Part shown: positions 9,628 through 17,743 of the stretch, one piece after another | Numbering within the stretch: the first letter of the stretch is position 1 | Layout: each line of letters opens with the position of its first letter | From: Thalassoglobus polymorphus | GTDB taxonomy: Bacteria > Planctomycetota > Planctomycetia > Planctomycetales > Planctomycetaceae | Direction of reading: 5' to 3' | Assembly: GCF_007744255.1 (NCBI RefSeq) | Contig: NZ_CP036267.1 | Span: 5,716,001 to 5,780,000, forward strand | Length of the DNA: 64,000 bases | Translations under genes and position numbers: made by a program | Notes under the pieces: model-generated | What the model was told of the DNA's origin: nothing | Seen by the model: only the letters and a program-made list of their open reading frames with translations | Databases searched by the model: none

Positions 9628-10146
9628 CCAAACGCCTTTCCATACTGATTTTCGAATTGCTTGTTCGCGCCCCTAACTGGCACACGCCAAAGCAGATTCG
9701 CCGAACATGACCAACGAAATTCAGCCCTATTGAATTGGTGACCCTTGATGAGTTGCCCGTTTTTACGAAAAGATGACCAAAATTGTTGGAAGATTTTCAG
9801 TTTGCTCACAGAAAGAAGCAGTTTTCGTGGGGGATAACTCCGTTGAAAAACGTTGAAAAGGAGTCGAATACGGCATAAAACCTGATTAAAACCCTGGGAT
9901 ACTGCCAATTGAATCAATTTTCGGATTAGAATCTCGCTGATTGAGCGTCACTGTCGGAACTGAGGACAGTTTTCGGTTTGCGAACATGTCGAGTTGTGAT
10001 AAAGTTCCGCAGACAACGCCCTGTTGCGATGTACTGAGACCTGAACATTGTTTTGACTTCAGGTGTCGATTTCAGGTGTCAGTGAACTGAAACAACCCCC
10101 AGCTGAGCAATTTTTCAGTTCAGCTTAATGGATATCGAAACAATTC
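9628..10146. other. Intergenic region between DUF1559 gene and tRNA-Ser
   Basis: No coding gene is supported. The left part is the upstream region of the minus-strand DUF1559 gene and the right part that of the tRNA. The only structure seen is a direct repeat TTCAGGTGTC at 10058-10067 and 10071-10080, of unknown meaning. Confidence 0.35.
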
Positions 10147-10231
10147 GGAGAGGTGGCAGAGTGGCCGATTGCACTGGTCTTGAAAACCAGCGTCTCGCAA
10201 GGGACCGGGAGTTCGAATCTCCCCCTCTCCG
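10147..10231 (+). tRNA. tRNA-Ser, anticodon UGA
   Basis: The sequence folds as a class II tRNA of 85 nt. The acceptor stem GGAGAGG pairs with CCTCTCC at the 3' side, with discriminator G10231. The anticodon stem CTGGT/ACCAG closes the loop CTTGAAA, with anticodon TGA at 10181-10183. A long variable arm is present as in serine tRNAs. The T arm is GGGAG-TTCGAAT-CTCCC. The CCA end is not encoded. It reads UCA codons. An intrinsic terminator follows 24 nt downstream, so it is a single-gene transcript. Confidence 0.97.
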
Positions 10232-10254
10232 CTTTTGATTTTTCTGTGACACTG

Positions 10255-10287
10255 AGCGACAGGATGAGTGATCTCCTGTCGCTTTTT
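10255..10287 (+). terminator. Rho-independent terminator of tRNA-Ser
   Basis: A perfect 10-bp stem (AGCGACAGGA with TCCTGTCGCT) encloses a 9-nt loop and is followed directly by a run of T. This is a textbook intrinsic terminator and fits the end of the tRNA transcript. Confidence 0.9.
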
Positions 10288-10494
10288 GCATTTGTGGTTG
10301 ACCGCATCCTCCGCTTTCAGGCTCACCACCGCCCTCACAGCACCAGCCGGCACGACATCCAAAGACGCTGAAAGTTCCTCTGAGACAAAAACGTGTGCGA
10401 CAGACTGTGCAAAATTCTGCGCAACGCTTTTAACCCACGCTTGTCAGCCGTGGACTGATCGGGTGGGGATTGTCACCTGGCCCATGTGGTCGGC

Positions 10495-10675
10495 TACAGC
10501 AGTTTGCTCGACCGTGTGCCCGTGAAGAACGCATTTCTCTAGAACCAGTCCGAAAACCTCTGGAATAGCCGCTTTTCTCAACGCTTGAGAGAGCAATTTC
10601 AAGTTTCAGGATCAGTTCTAAAAAATGCTGTTCGCCACGAGGCAGATCCTGCAAACCAATTCGAAAGATGCTTTA
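10495..10675 (+). repeat. Family-2 palindromic repeat, split by a family-1 insertion
   Basis: The left half (CAGTTTGCTCGACCGTGTGC... to GCATTTCTC) and the right half (AAAATGCTGTTCGCCACGAGG... to GATGCTTTA) together match the uninterrupted copy at 35971-36075. The split lies at 10540-10620, where an entire family-1 element sits. The order of events is therefore visible: family 2 was here first and family 1 inserted later. Confidence 0.87.
10540..10620 (+). repeat. Family-1 palindromic repeat (81 bp), copy B, nested
   Basis: This is a full-length copy with ends TAGAACCAGTCC and GGATCAGTTCTA, inserted into the middle of a family-2 element. Comparison with the empty family-2 site (TCTCCAGTAAAAATG at 36.0 kb) suggests insertion near a TA, with loss of a few bases on the left. 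Confidence 0.9.
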
Positions 10676-10749
10676 GCATCTGGATCAAAAATGGGGAGCA
10701 GTTCACAGGGATTTGCACCCCTTGAGACCAAACTCGGGACACGTACAAA

Positions 10750-11655
10750 TCATTGCACTCGAGTATCCTTACCCCCTCGGTCTAACACAGGGGCCTCGGA
10801 ATCGACTGGGATAAGGTTGTATTCAAATCCTAGAGCGGAGACAAATTCTCGAAAAACATGAAAGGAATCGAAAGAGTCAGGTCGAACGACGATGGCCAAG
10901 TGATTATCGCTGGGGTGAAACGGGCTCAACAGATCTCTTAACTGAGAGATGGATTGAGGAGTTCCATCTAACCGAATGCCTGTGATTGGGTTTGGTGTTG
11001 TCTGCAGAAAACCGGTTTTAACACCGAGAGCAAGAAAATCTTTCGTATTCAAACCTCGACGAATTCCGAATCGATCATATTCGTGCCAGAGATAAACTCG
11101 ATCATACTGAATTACGATGGCAACTTCTGACTTTCCTCTCCCGGGACGAAGGACCGGAGTTTTTATCTCCGTCACCCGTTTCTTCTCTTCTGCTATGCGG
11201 TCTCTGCGTAGTGATTCAAGATTGTGTTCGGCATCAGCGATGGCCCGGCGCGTAGACTCATACTCAGATTTCAACCGAGCATGCCGAGTTTGTTTCGACT
11301 GTAGTTCGTCTTCTAGCTGCTGTTGCAGCCGTTTCTGTTTTTGTAGTTCAGATTTTAGATTCCGCCATTCGTGAACAAGCCTCTTAGTGTCTGTCGGAGC
11401 AAGCAAGTTCAAAGTCTGTTTCTGGCCATCTTGTAAATCAAACAGTTCGGACAGTTCCTGCCTGGCAGAAATGAGGCGAGCTTCCAGTTTCCGGGTACTC
11501 AATTCCTCAGTTTTGGTTGACTGAATCTCTGGACTACTCAATTGGAGCATGATCACCACGAGCAGAGCGATAAAAAGAATTCCACCGAATGTGTTACAGA
11601 TGGTGTCCAGAAGCAATTCTAAACTGTCGCCATGGTGTACCTTTCCTCTTATCAA
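10750..11655 (-). CDS. TolR/MotB-like stator subunit B2 with coiled coil
   Basis: This is a 301-residue bitopic protein. A short cytoplasmic N-terminus leads into LLLDTICNTFGGILFIALLV, a single helix at about residues 18-40 with Asp17 at its start. That is where MotB, TolR and ZorB carry their proton-binding aspartate. A coiled coil follows at about 45-165 (rich in Arg, Glu, Gln and Leu), then a C-terminal alpha/beta domain with IVVRPDSFDSF. No OmpA-like peptidoglycan-binding domain is seen. It overlaps the upstream paralogue by 4 bp and ends the operon. Its C-terminal domain shares the 'RPD-x-x-x-SF' motif with that paralogue, so the two probably form a heteromeric B-subunit pair on the TolQ-like channel. 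Function is inferred. Confidence 0.72.
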   Translation of the reverse strand: MIRGKVHHGDSLELLLDTICNTFGGILFIALLVVIMLQLSSPEIQSTKTEELSTRKLEARLISARQELSELFDLQDGQKQTLNLLAPTDTKRLVHEWRNLKSELQKQKRLQQQLEDELQSKQTRHARLKSEYESTRRAIADAEHNLESLRRDRIAEEKKRVTEIKTPVLRPGRGKSEVAIVIQYDRVYLWHEYDRFGIRRGLNTKDFLALGVKTGFLQTTPNPITGIRLDGTPQSISQLRDLLSPFHPSDNHLAIVVRPDSFDSFHVFREFVSALGFEYNLIPVDSEAPVLDRGGKDTRVQ

Positions 11656-12497
11656 AGTGCACCACCTTTTTCAGCAACGAAAAAACGTTGATTTTGCCCA
11701 ATAACATCAAATCCATAACGAATATTTCGTGTATCAAAAGACTTAGAAATCTTCTCAAATGATTCGGTGCCATCAGGGCGAATTACAAGAAAGTAATAAT
11801 TTGAAGAATCGTTCTCTGTAGTGACCCAACTCAAAAATTTCTCGCAAGCCAAATTTCTAATGAACGACTGACTCTTCGATTCAAAAATATTTTGATGAGG
11901 TGCTTTTCCAATCGGTGAAACTTCAATTTTCCTATCCGAGATGACAACGACAAACCCGTTTTTTTGCTGACCGCTCGCAAATTCATAAACTGGCAGATCG
12001 TTTTTGACCAGTTCGTCAATTTCATTTTTGAGGCGAGATTGCTGCAACCTTAATTTCTCTAGCTCAGCTAGTTTTGCATCAAGCTCGGTTTGCATCATTT
12101 CATCTTCTTCAACTTGGTTAAGACTTTCCGCAACTTTCTGCTTCTGGTCCGCGATGACCTCATTCAGTTGTTGAAGCTCAGATTCAAAACCCTCAATGTC
12201 TTTGCCGAGTTGAGCAAGCGGGATCGCTGAAGCAGATCGAAGTAATTCGTCAGATGCAATGAGATTTTCGCGTGCCTCACTGATTCGAGCCTGCAATTCT
12301 TCGAGCTCTGAAGTCATCTGATCCACGTCTCGCGAATTCTCCGGAGACGTTTCATTCTGCTGGACTGTTTTTTGTGCGACGAGTTCAAGGCACAACAAGA
12401 GAACAATCATGATCACGACCCCAATCGTAGACATGATAATATCCTGGAATGCAAAAAGCGTCGGGACTGGCCCAGATCGTTTTCTACGATGCCTCAT
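11652..12497 (-). CDS. TolR/MotB-like stator subunit B1 with coiled coil
   Basis: This is a 281-residue protein with a basic N-terminus (MRHRRKRSG). Asp19 in FQDIIMSTIG stands at the start of one membrane helix (about 20-40), the position of the conserved aspartate of MotB/TolR. A long coiled coil spans roughly 50-165. The C-terminal domain contains GFVVVISDRKIEVSP and FLVIRPDGTESFEK, which matches the same positions in the next gene. It overlaps the TolQ-like gene upstream by 4 bp and the B2 gene downstream by 4 bp, so all three are translationally coupled. The DNA is more AT-rich than the flanking metabolic genes. Confidence 0.72.
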   Translation of the reverse strand: MRHRRKRSGPVPTLFAFQDIIMSTIGVVIMIVLLLCLELVAQKTVQQNETSPENSRDVDQMTSELEELQARISEARENLIASDELLRSASAIPLAQLGKDIEGFESELQQLNEVIADQKQKVAESLNQVEEDEMMQTELDAKLAELEKLRLQQSRLKNEIDELVKNDLPVYEFASGQQKNGFVVVISDRKIEVSPIGKAPHQNIFESKSQSFIRNLACEKFLSWVTTENDSSNYYFLVIRPDGTESFEKISKSFDTRNIRYGFDVIGQNQRFFVAEKGGAL

Positions 12498-13357
12498 GAA
12501 GCGGAGTCCATTTCAAACGGAGTCAGACGAAGCCTTCCGACGATGTTTCGCACACAGTATTCACTACAGTCGTCGAGAAACTCTTCCTCTTTGCTCTTAA
12601 CAAATGAAAGCACAAGCTGCACAACGAGAGCTGCAATGAGCCCTTGAAGCGTAGTTTCAAATGCAACGGATAATCCACCAGTGACATTCTGGAGTGAAGA
12701 TTTAATCTCACTCAACTCTTGAGTCTTGGCGAGAACAGCACCAAAGCCTCCAATCGACAATGACAGTCCCTGAACCGTCCCTATGAATCCAAGAACTGGA
12801 ATGGCCCAAACAAAAGCGTTTATTAAGGAGTAGCTGCTTTCAACGATTGACTCATCCTGGACACCTTGGGATCTCAAGATTTCGTCTAGGTCTGAAACTC
12901 TCCCCAGATTCCTGAGGTTCGAGAGTGCAATATCGATTCGGTTGAAAAGCAGAAACTGGCGCGGCTCGTCAACGAATTCATACATCCGCTTTGTGACTTC
13001 TCCAACCGTTGACGGCGAAAGTACAAATTCCGGATTTGAGGGAATGAGTGGACACTTCAGTGCCGCGCGCTGAAGACGGAGTTTAGACGCTTTTAACGCA
13101 AGAATAGAAATGGACCAGTTAAAAAAAAGGACGATCACATAAGGAACTGCTCCACGCTGAGTAAACATCGCTGCAAAGTAAGTACTGTGCAAAGGAATCA
13201 ATATCAGGAAAAACAGGACGGTTCCGATCACAGCCAGTAGCAATGAACAAAACTTATTCACTCGTGTGAAACGCCCTCCCTGAAACATCATCTTTTGTTC
13301 TGGATCAGACCGAAACCACACAAGCTTCTCGTCTTCGGTCTTTGTTGAAAGCGTCAT
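12494..13357 (-). CDS. MotA/TolQ/ExbB-family proton channel protein
   Basis: This 287-residue inner-membrane protein has hydrophobic helices at about 34-56, 73-90, 178-200 and 227-252. The last two flank the family core: AIPVLGFIGTVQGLSLSIGG and, after a loop, GLSVAFETTLQGLIAALV. This is the signature of the MotA/TolQ/ExbB channel, which conducts protons with a B-subunit to do mechanical work across the periplasm. Two B-type proteins follow at once with ATGA overlaps, so a complete stator is encoded. It is not a flagellar MotA by context, since no motility gene is near. It could power a Tol-like, Zorya-like or other envelope machine. Confidence 0.88.
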   Translation of the reverse strand: MTLSTKTEDEKLVWFRSDPEQKMMFQGGRFTRVNKFCSLLLAVIGTVLFFLILIPLHSTYFAAMFTQRGAVPYVIVLFFNWSISILALKASKLRLQRAALKCPLIPSNPEFVLSPSTVGEVTKRMYEFVDEPRQFLLFNRIDIALSNLRNLGRVSDLDEILRSQGVQDESIVESSYSLINAFVWAIPVLGFIGTVQGLSLSIGGFGAVLAKTQELSEIKSSLQNVTGGLSVAFETTLQGLIAALVVQLVLSFVKSKEEEFLDDCSEYCVRNIVGRLRLTPFEMDSAS

Positions 13358-13445
13358 TAAGAATTATCACCTTAATTAAATGATTAGAGTTTGAAATCTC
13401 ACCTGTTTCACACAAATTGTCCCTCGGTGAAAACCCGGTGAAAAC

Positions 13446-14729
13446 TCAGGATTTATCATTTCGTGAAAGCAAAAGAATCGCCTGGGCTGTACCGAGGAAT
13501 ATCGACCAGAATACAAAAAACAAATACCCGATGAGTGGTGCAATGCTCGCAGCTGATAACTGCATCACCCCAACCGATGAAAGAGCTATCGCTGTGAGAA
13601 GCCATTCACCTCCAATGATGAAACAAATATTGCTGGTAATTAAGACGACAGCTCCTATCCATGCACTGACGCAAAAAACGACTGTCAGCAACCTCATCAA
13701 AAGCTTGAGGCTCATCGAGAAAACAGCGACTCCTTCCAGTGCGGCGTTGGCTCCACTTTCAATTTTTATGTTCAGCCAATCTGGACGAAGCGTCGCATAC
13801 GCAGAGCCAATAAACACAACGAGCGACTCACCTGCTACTAAGAGCAGTAGTATTTTCATAACCAGATCATCTCTTTCCAAAGCATAATAAACCGAAATTC
13901 CTGCTATCCCAACTCCTGTCGACAACAGGAGCACTGAAATTGCATTGGGGAATGCCGGAGTCGCCAAGGTGTTCGGAGTGTTACGCACCAGTTCTTCAGA
14001 AGCAAAGCTGAGGTGCACAGCAACATATTTCAAAGCAGATAGTATCAGGACCGAGCACATGCCCCAGAGTATGGCCTGAATACTATCCGACTTGACGCCC
14101 TGCGTGATAACGACTCCAAACCATGAAATTATCGCGACTGTCATGGCAAGGCTGCCACGTTTAATCATTCCATGAAAGGTGGCTTCAAGCCCTGCTGCCG
14201 TAATGGTGCTTCGAACACCATCAAGGAGTGCGTCCCAGAAGATAGTTTGTCCGTGTGAGTCACTTCGAAAAGTTGGGAATTTCTCCTTGCTCTGCTTTTT
14301 AACTTTGACATTTCCCGAAGTCTCAAGTCCATCAACTTCTGAAACCGCAATCCACTCATCCAGATTTTCGTTCCAAACGAGATCGTCATCGCTAATTCTT
14401 CCGTTGCGGCAAAGCTTCTCAAGCTTGGCAAAAGAAACCGGCCCTTTCTGGACATCATCGATGGTGTAGTACCAAGAGGTTGAACCTTCGGAAGCGGTGC
14501 TTTCTTCTTTAACCTCTTGGTGATTCGTAGCGACTGCTTCAGCAGCTTTCCGTTCAAACAGTCCCTCTATTCGATTAGCTGGAACCCAGGTGCTACGGTC
14601 GGTTGAAACTTCATGTTCATCGTGGAGCCGCCCTCGGTTTTTCAAAGAGGCAAGTTGATCGAGGGTGAATGGCCCCATTATTTTCCCACGAATTCGAACA
14701 AAATACTTCTGATTATCCACAGTCGACAT
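13446..14729 (-). CDS. Double GYF_2-domain membrane protein
   Basis: This is a 427-residue protein. Residues 9-57 (YFVRIRGKIMGPFTLDQL) and 86-135 (WYYTIDDVQKGPVSFAKL) are two GYF_2/DUF4339 domains, each with the GP-(F/V)-(T/S) and late Trp (STWVP, DEWIAV) landmarks. The rest has about six hydrophobic helices from residue 193 on. GYF_2 domains bind proline-rich or other short peptides. The operon's lipoprotein and GAP1 protein both have proline-rich stretches, which is a possible but unproven link. It lies 74 bp after the large helical protein and 88 bp before the TolQ-like gene. The GYF domains are presumably cytosolic. Confidence 0.75.
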   Translation of the reverse strand: MSTVDNQKYFVRIRGKIMGPFTLDQLASLKNRGRLHDEHEVSTDRSTWVPANRIEGLFERKAAEAVATNHQEVKEESTASEGSTSWYYTIDDVQKGPVSFAKLEKLCRNGRISDDDLVWNENLDEWIAVSEVDGLETSGNVKVKKQSKEKFPTFRSDSHGQTIFWDALLDGVRSTITAAGLEATFHGMIKRGSLAMTVAIISWFGVVITQGVKSDSIQAILWGMCSVLILSALKYVAVHLSFASEELVRNTPNTLATPAFPNAISVLLLSTGVGIAGISVYYALERDDLVMKILLLLVAGESLVVFIGSAYATLRPDWLNIKIESGANAALEGVAVFSMSLKLLMRLLTVVFCVSAWIGAVVLITSNICFIIGGEWLLTAIALSSVGVMQLSAASIAPLIGYLFFVFWSIFLGTAQAILLLSRNDKS

Positions 14730-14803
14730 AACAAACCTTTAACTTGTTCAAGAGCGCTAGAATCTCTGTCAGTAACTCTCGCTTCAGGCAAACTCAGAGA
14801 GAA

Positions 14804-17743
14804 TCAGGGAGATGCCACTTCACGAGGCATCGCGAAAACCGGACGCCCGGGAACCACAAAGGATTTCGCAGAGGACTTGAGCTCGATTTTCCCGGTTTTC
14901 ACCTCCCCGATATTTCGCCATTGGGATGATGTTTTTTCAGCATCGGTGAAAGCAACGTACAAATCCCAGGCCCCCTTTGACTCCCATTGAGTCTCCATGG
15001 AAACTTGTGGAACACTTGCACGAATCCACCCAACCATGATGGTCTCAGAATCGAGTTGGCGGCCCATTGCTGCCTGAGAATTGGCGGCCTCTTTCCACAC
15101 TTCATCAAACCCCTTCAGGCGACTCATTTTCTCCAGGACTTGCGATGCTTCACTTGTCGCTGCCTTCCCTTCCAGATCATCTGGATTCATCCATCGAGCA
15201 ACCGGGCTGATCTGGGCTCCCTGAAGAATATCAATGTGCGCCTTCAGTGCCTCACTTAAAAAGACATCACCTTCTGCCGCCATTTCTAAAACTCGACGCA
15301 GCAGGTCGAGCTTGAGGAATGCGTTCATTTGTCCGTTATTGAGAATCGAATCAGCGAGATCCTTACAGAACTCATTCCAGTTTGCAGCGTCAACCTCATT
15401 CAATTCTCGTTGTGCCCAATCTGCAACTTCGCTGCAAGGTGATCGAACAGCCGAGAAGTTTTTCAGGTCGCTAAATTTGACATCACCACATTCTCGCAAT
15501 TCATCGGCGCCATACCCGACGAAGTGGCTAAAACGGAACAGACCACTGTTTATTTTCTTCTCTTCTGGCAGATAATATCTCTTCCCCTGTTTGGTTTGCA
15601 GAATCCACGAATCAGCAATCAGCGGTGTCGCCAGAATCTTTGTGAGTTTGTCCTTTAACTTTGGTGATGTATCGCCAGTAATCGGAACTCGACGCTCTAT
15701 CGACTTCAGCTGAGTGATGTACTTGTTCAGCAATTCTAAATCGGGAGCAGTCGGATAATCGTTGAGAAATGTCTCACAGGATTGAATGCGGCTTGCCACC
15801 TCATTTGGAGAGGTCGGCCACTGTTTGCTCCAACTGCGTGTGAGCTCCGACCATTCCAACCCCGCACTCCAAAGCTCAGCTTCAGAGGCCACGGAAGCGA
15901 GTAACTTTGATGAATCCTCGTCTTCGATCACGTTTGCATACTGCTCAAGTGCCTGCCTGTAATCTTCAATGTCGGACTTCACATCAATTGGGCTTTTTGT
16001 GATGAGAGCTGCAGTCGTCACATTGGATCGCTTCGTGAAGAGTTCCACAAGTTTTTTGCGTTCATCGATCAAATGTTTGTGACGTGACGAGAGACTATTG
16101 ATCTGCCCGCTGATGGAAGAGTCAAGCCCCTTCGACTTCGCCAGGATTGAAGGGAAAGCCGCTCCAATCTCCGTAAGCTTCTTCTGCAGAGACTCGCTTT
16201 GCGGGTCCGCACTCAATTCAGCCTCAGCAGAGATGAGCTGTGAAGTGACCTGCGAAATAGCGTCTTGCACTTCTCTTTGTTTTGCCAGCATTTCCTGACG
16301 ATTTCGATTATCCCATTCGCTGCTGATTCGTTGCATCTCCAACTCGTCATCAGTTGTCTTGACAAATGGAGTTGCCTGTTCAATAAGCTGCATTGCCGCT
16401 TCGTATGAATCAGCCTCTTCAATAAGCTGAGAGAGTCGATCAAGCTGTTTCACACGATTTGACTCTGACTCAACTTCTTGATCCAGCCGTGTTTGAAGGT
16501 TCAGTAATTTTGGCCACTGCAAGACGTCTGAACGACTATTCAGGGCAGCTTCGGCCTTATCGTACTGCTCCTCATCCAACAGATGCTCGACATGATTTGC
16601 CAATGTTGTGACTGCGTTTGAGCGGACTTGACGGTATCCCAGAATCGAAACAACAGTTGTCAGTAGGACCAGGACTGCGACCACCCCGCCAAGTTTCAGT
16701 CGATGCGAGCGGACCTCCCCCATCCTGAGCGTTTCAAGACGATTTTCAAGCCGATTGGCGAGTAAATCAGGAACCGCTTTTTCGAGGCTCAGTATTTCGT
16801 GTTCGAGACTTTCGAGTTCTTCGATCGACCCACCATCGTTCAAAAGAATCTCCAGACGAGAGACTGCCAGTTCGTAGGCTTTCTCGTTTGCCTCTCTCTC
16901 TTCCTCATCAGAGATCCATCCCAAGACAGGCGCCACGCTGACAAACGTTGGAGCATCGTGGGGGAGTGCTGCTTCTCTAGAGACCTGTAACCAGCGGGTT
17001 CGAAGTGACTTTGCTTGTTCAATGTCTAACTCAGAAAAAGCTTGTTCGAGTTGCTCAGCCAACTCCTCAACCTCTTGTCTGGCCGCCTTTTTACTATGGC
17101 TTGCCAGGCTTTTTCGCAAAGAGGCGATCAATTTTTTCGGCGCGGGCTCCAGCCATTTTCCTGAATTGAGTTCATCAAAAACCTGCTTGAGTTGCTCTTT
17201 GTCACCAACTTGATGAGCCTCTTTCGCAACAGTCGCCATCTCCTTAAATCGAGCCTGCTCAAAAGTCCGAACATCCTCATCCCAGGTATATGTTTCCGGG
17301 TCTTCCTGTCTCAGTTGCCTAAGCACATCAAGCCGCATCTGGAGCGGTGCGCGAGCAAGGGACAAACGCCGATGCCTGGCCAGTAAATTCTGGAGAGGCT
17401 CCTCGATCAATTGAGCTTCGCTGAGTTGCTCAACAATACTTATCTTGATTTTTTCAGCCGCAGGAAGATCGTAGAGAAGGACAACTCCCGACCACTCCTC
17501 TGCTTCTGGAAATGACAATACCGAAACGACTTCGATCACATTCGGCGGCCCTTCTCCGAATTGAATTGCCTCTGAGCGGAGCCCCGCGTTCAGTAACTCT
17601 TCGACCCGACGCAATCGCTTGTTGATGTCCCGACACGCCTCGACATATTGCGCATTCGCAGACCGAAGATCGTCTGTTAATTCACAATCCTCTGATTGAA
17701 TCGCATAACGAATTTCATCTACCACCGACTGGTAATCAATCAT
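14804..17743 (-). CDS. Large helical single-pass membrane protein of the GTPase operon
   Basis: The product has 979 residues. Residues 1-345 are predicted mostly helical and charged with heptad-like patches. They lead to one membrane helix at about 351-370 (KLGGVVAVLVLLTTVVSILG). The following part up to about 700 is again rich in Glu, Gln, Leu and Ser, typical of extended coiled coils. The C-terminal part (about 700-979) is more globular. I recognise no named family. Its stop overlaps the GYF side by none, but its start overlaps the GAP1 gene by 4 bp, so it is coupled to the GTPase module. A role as a scaffold that spans the periplasm, linking GTPase/GAP1 to the channel, is an inference from topology. 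Confidence 0.7.
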   Translation of the reverse strand: MIDYQSVVDEIRYAIQSEDCELTDDLRSANAQYVEACRDINKRLRRVEELLNAGLRSEAIQFGEGPPNVIEVVSVLSFPEAEEWSGVVLLYDLPAAEKIKISIVEQLSEAQLIEEPLQNLLARHRRLSLARAPLQMRLDVLRQLRQEDPETYTWDEDVRTFEQARFKEMATVAKEAHQVGDKEQLKQVFDELNSGKWLEPAPKKLIASLRKSLASHSKKAARQEVEELAEQLEQAFSELDIEQAKSLRTRWLQVSREAALPHDAPTFVSVAPVLGWISDEEEREANEKAYELAVSRLEILLNDGGSIEELESLEHEILSLEKAVPDLLANRLENRLETLRMGEVRSHRLKLGGVVAVLVLLTTVVSILGYRQVRSNAVTTLANHVEHLLDEEQYDKAEAALNSRSDVLQWPKLLNLQTRLDQEVESESNRVKQLDRLSQLIEEADSYEAAMQLIEQATPFVKTTDDELEMQRISSEWDNRNRQEMLAKQREVQDAISQVTSQLISAEAELSADPQSESLQKKLTEIGAAFPSILAKSKGLDSSISGQINSLSSRHKHLIDERKKLVELFTKRSNVTTAALITKSPIDVKSDIEDYRQALEQYANVIEDEDSSKLLASVASEAELWSAGLEWSELTRSWSKQWPTSPNEVASRIQSCETFLNDYPTAPDLELLNKYITQLKSIERRVPITGDTSPKLKDKLTKILATPLIADSWILQTKQGKRYYLPEEKKINSGLFRFSHFVGYGADELRECGDVKFSDLKNFSAVRSPCSEVADWAQRELNEVDAANWNEFCKDLADSILNNGQMNAFLKLDLLRRVLEMAAEGDVFLSEALKAHIDILQGAQISPVARWMNPDDLEGKAATSEASQVLEKMSRLKGFDEVWKEAANSQAAMGRQLDSETIMVGWIRASVPQVSMETQWESKGAWDLYVAFTDAEKTSSQWRNIGEVKTGKIELKSSAKSFVVPGRPVFAMPREVASP

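Noticed and set aside
10750-13357. Zorya defence system
   Set aside because: A MotA-like and MotB-like pair is present, but there is no ZorC/ZorD-type helicase or ZorE nuclease, and the B-subunits lack an OmpA-like domain. The partners are a GTPase and GAP1 protein instead.
12494-13357. Flagellar motor gene motA
   Set aside because: The fold is shared, but no flagellar gene lies near and the co-transcribed genes are unrelated to motility.
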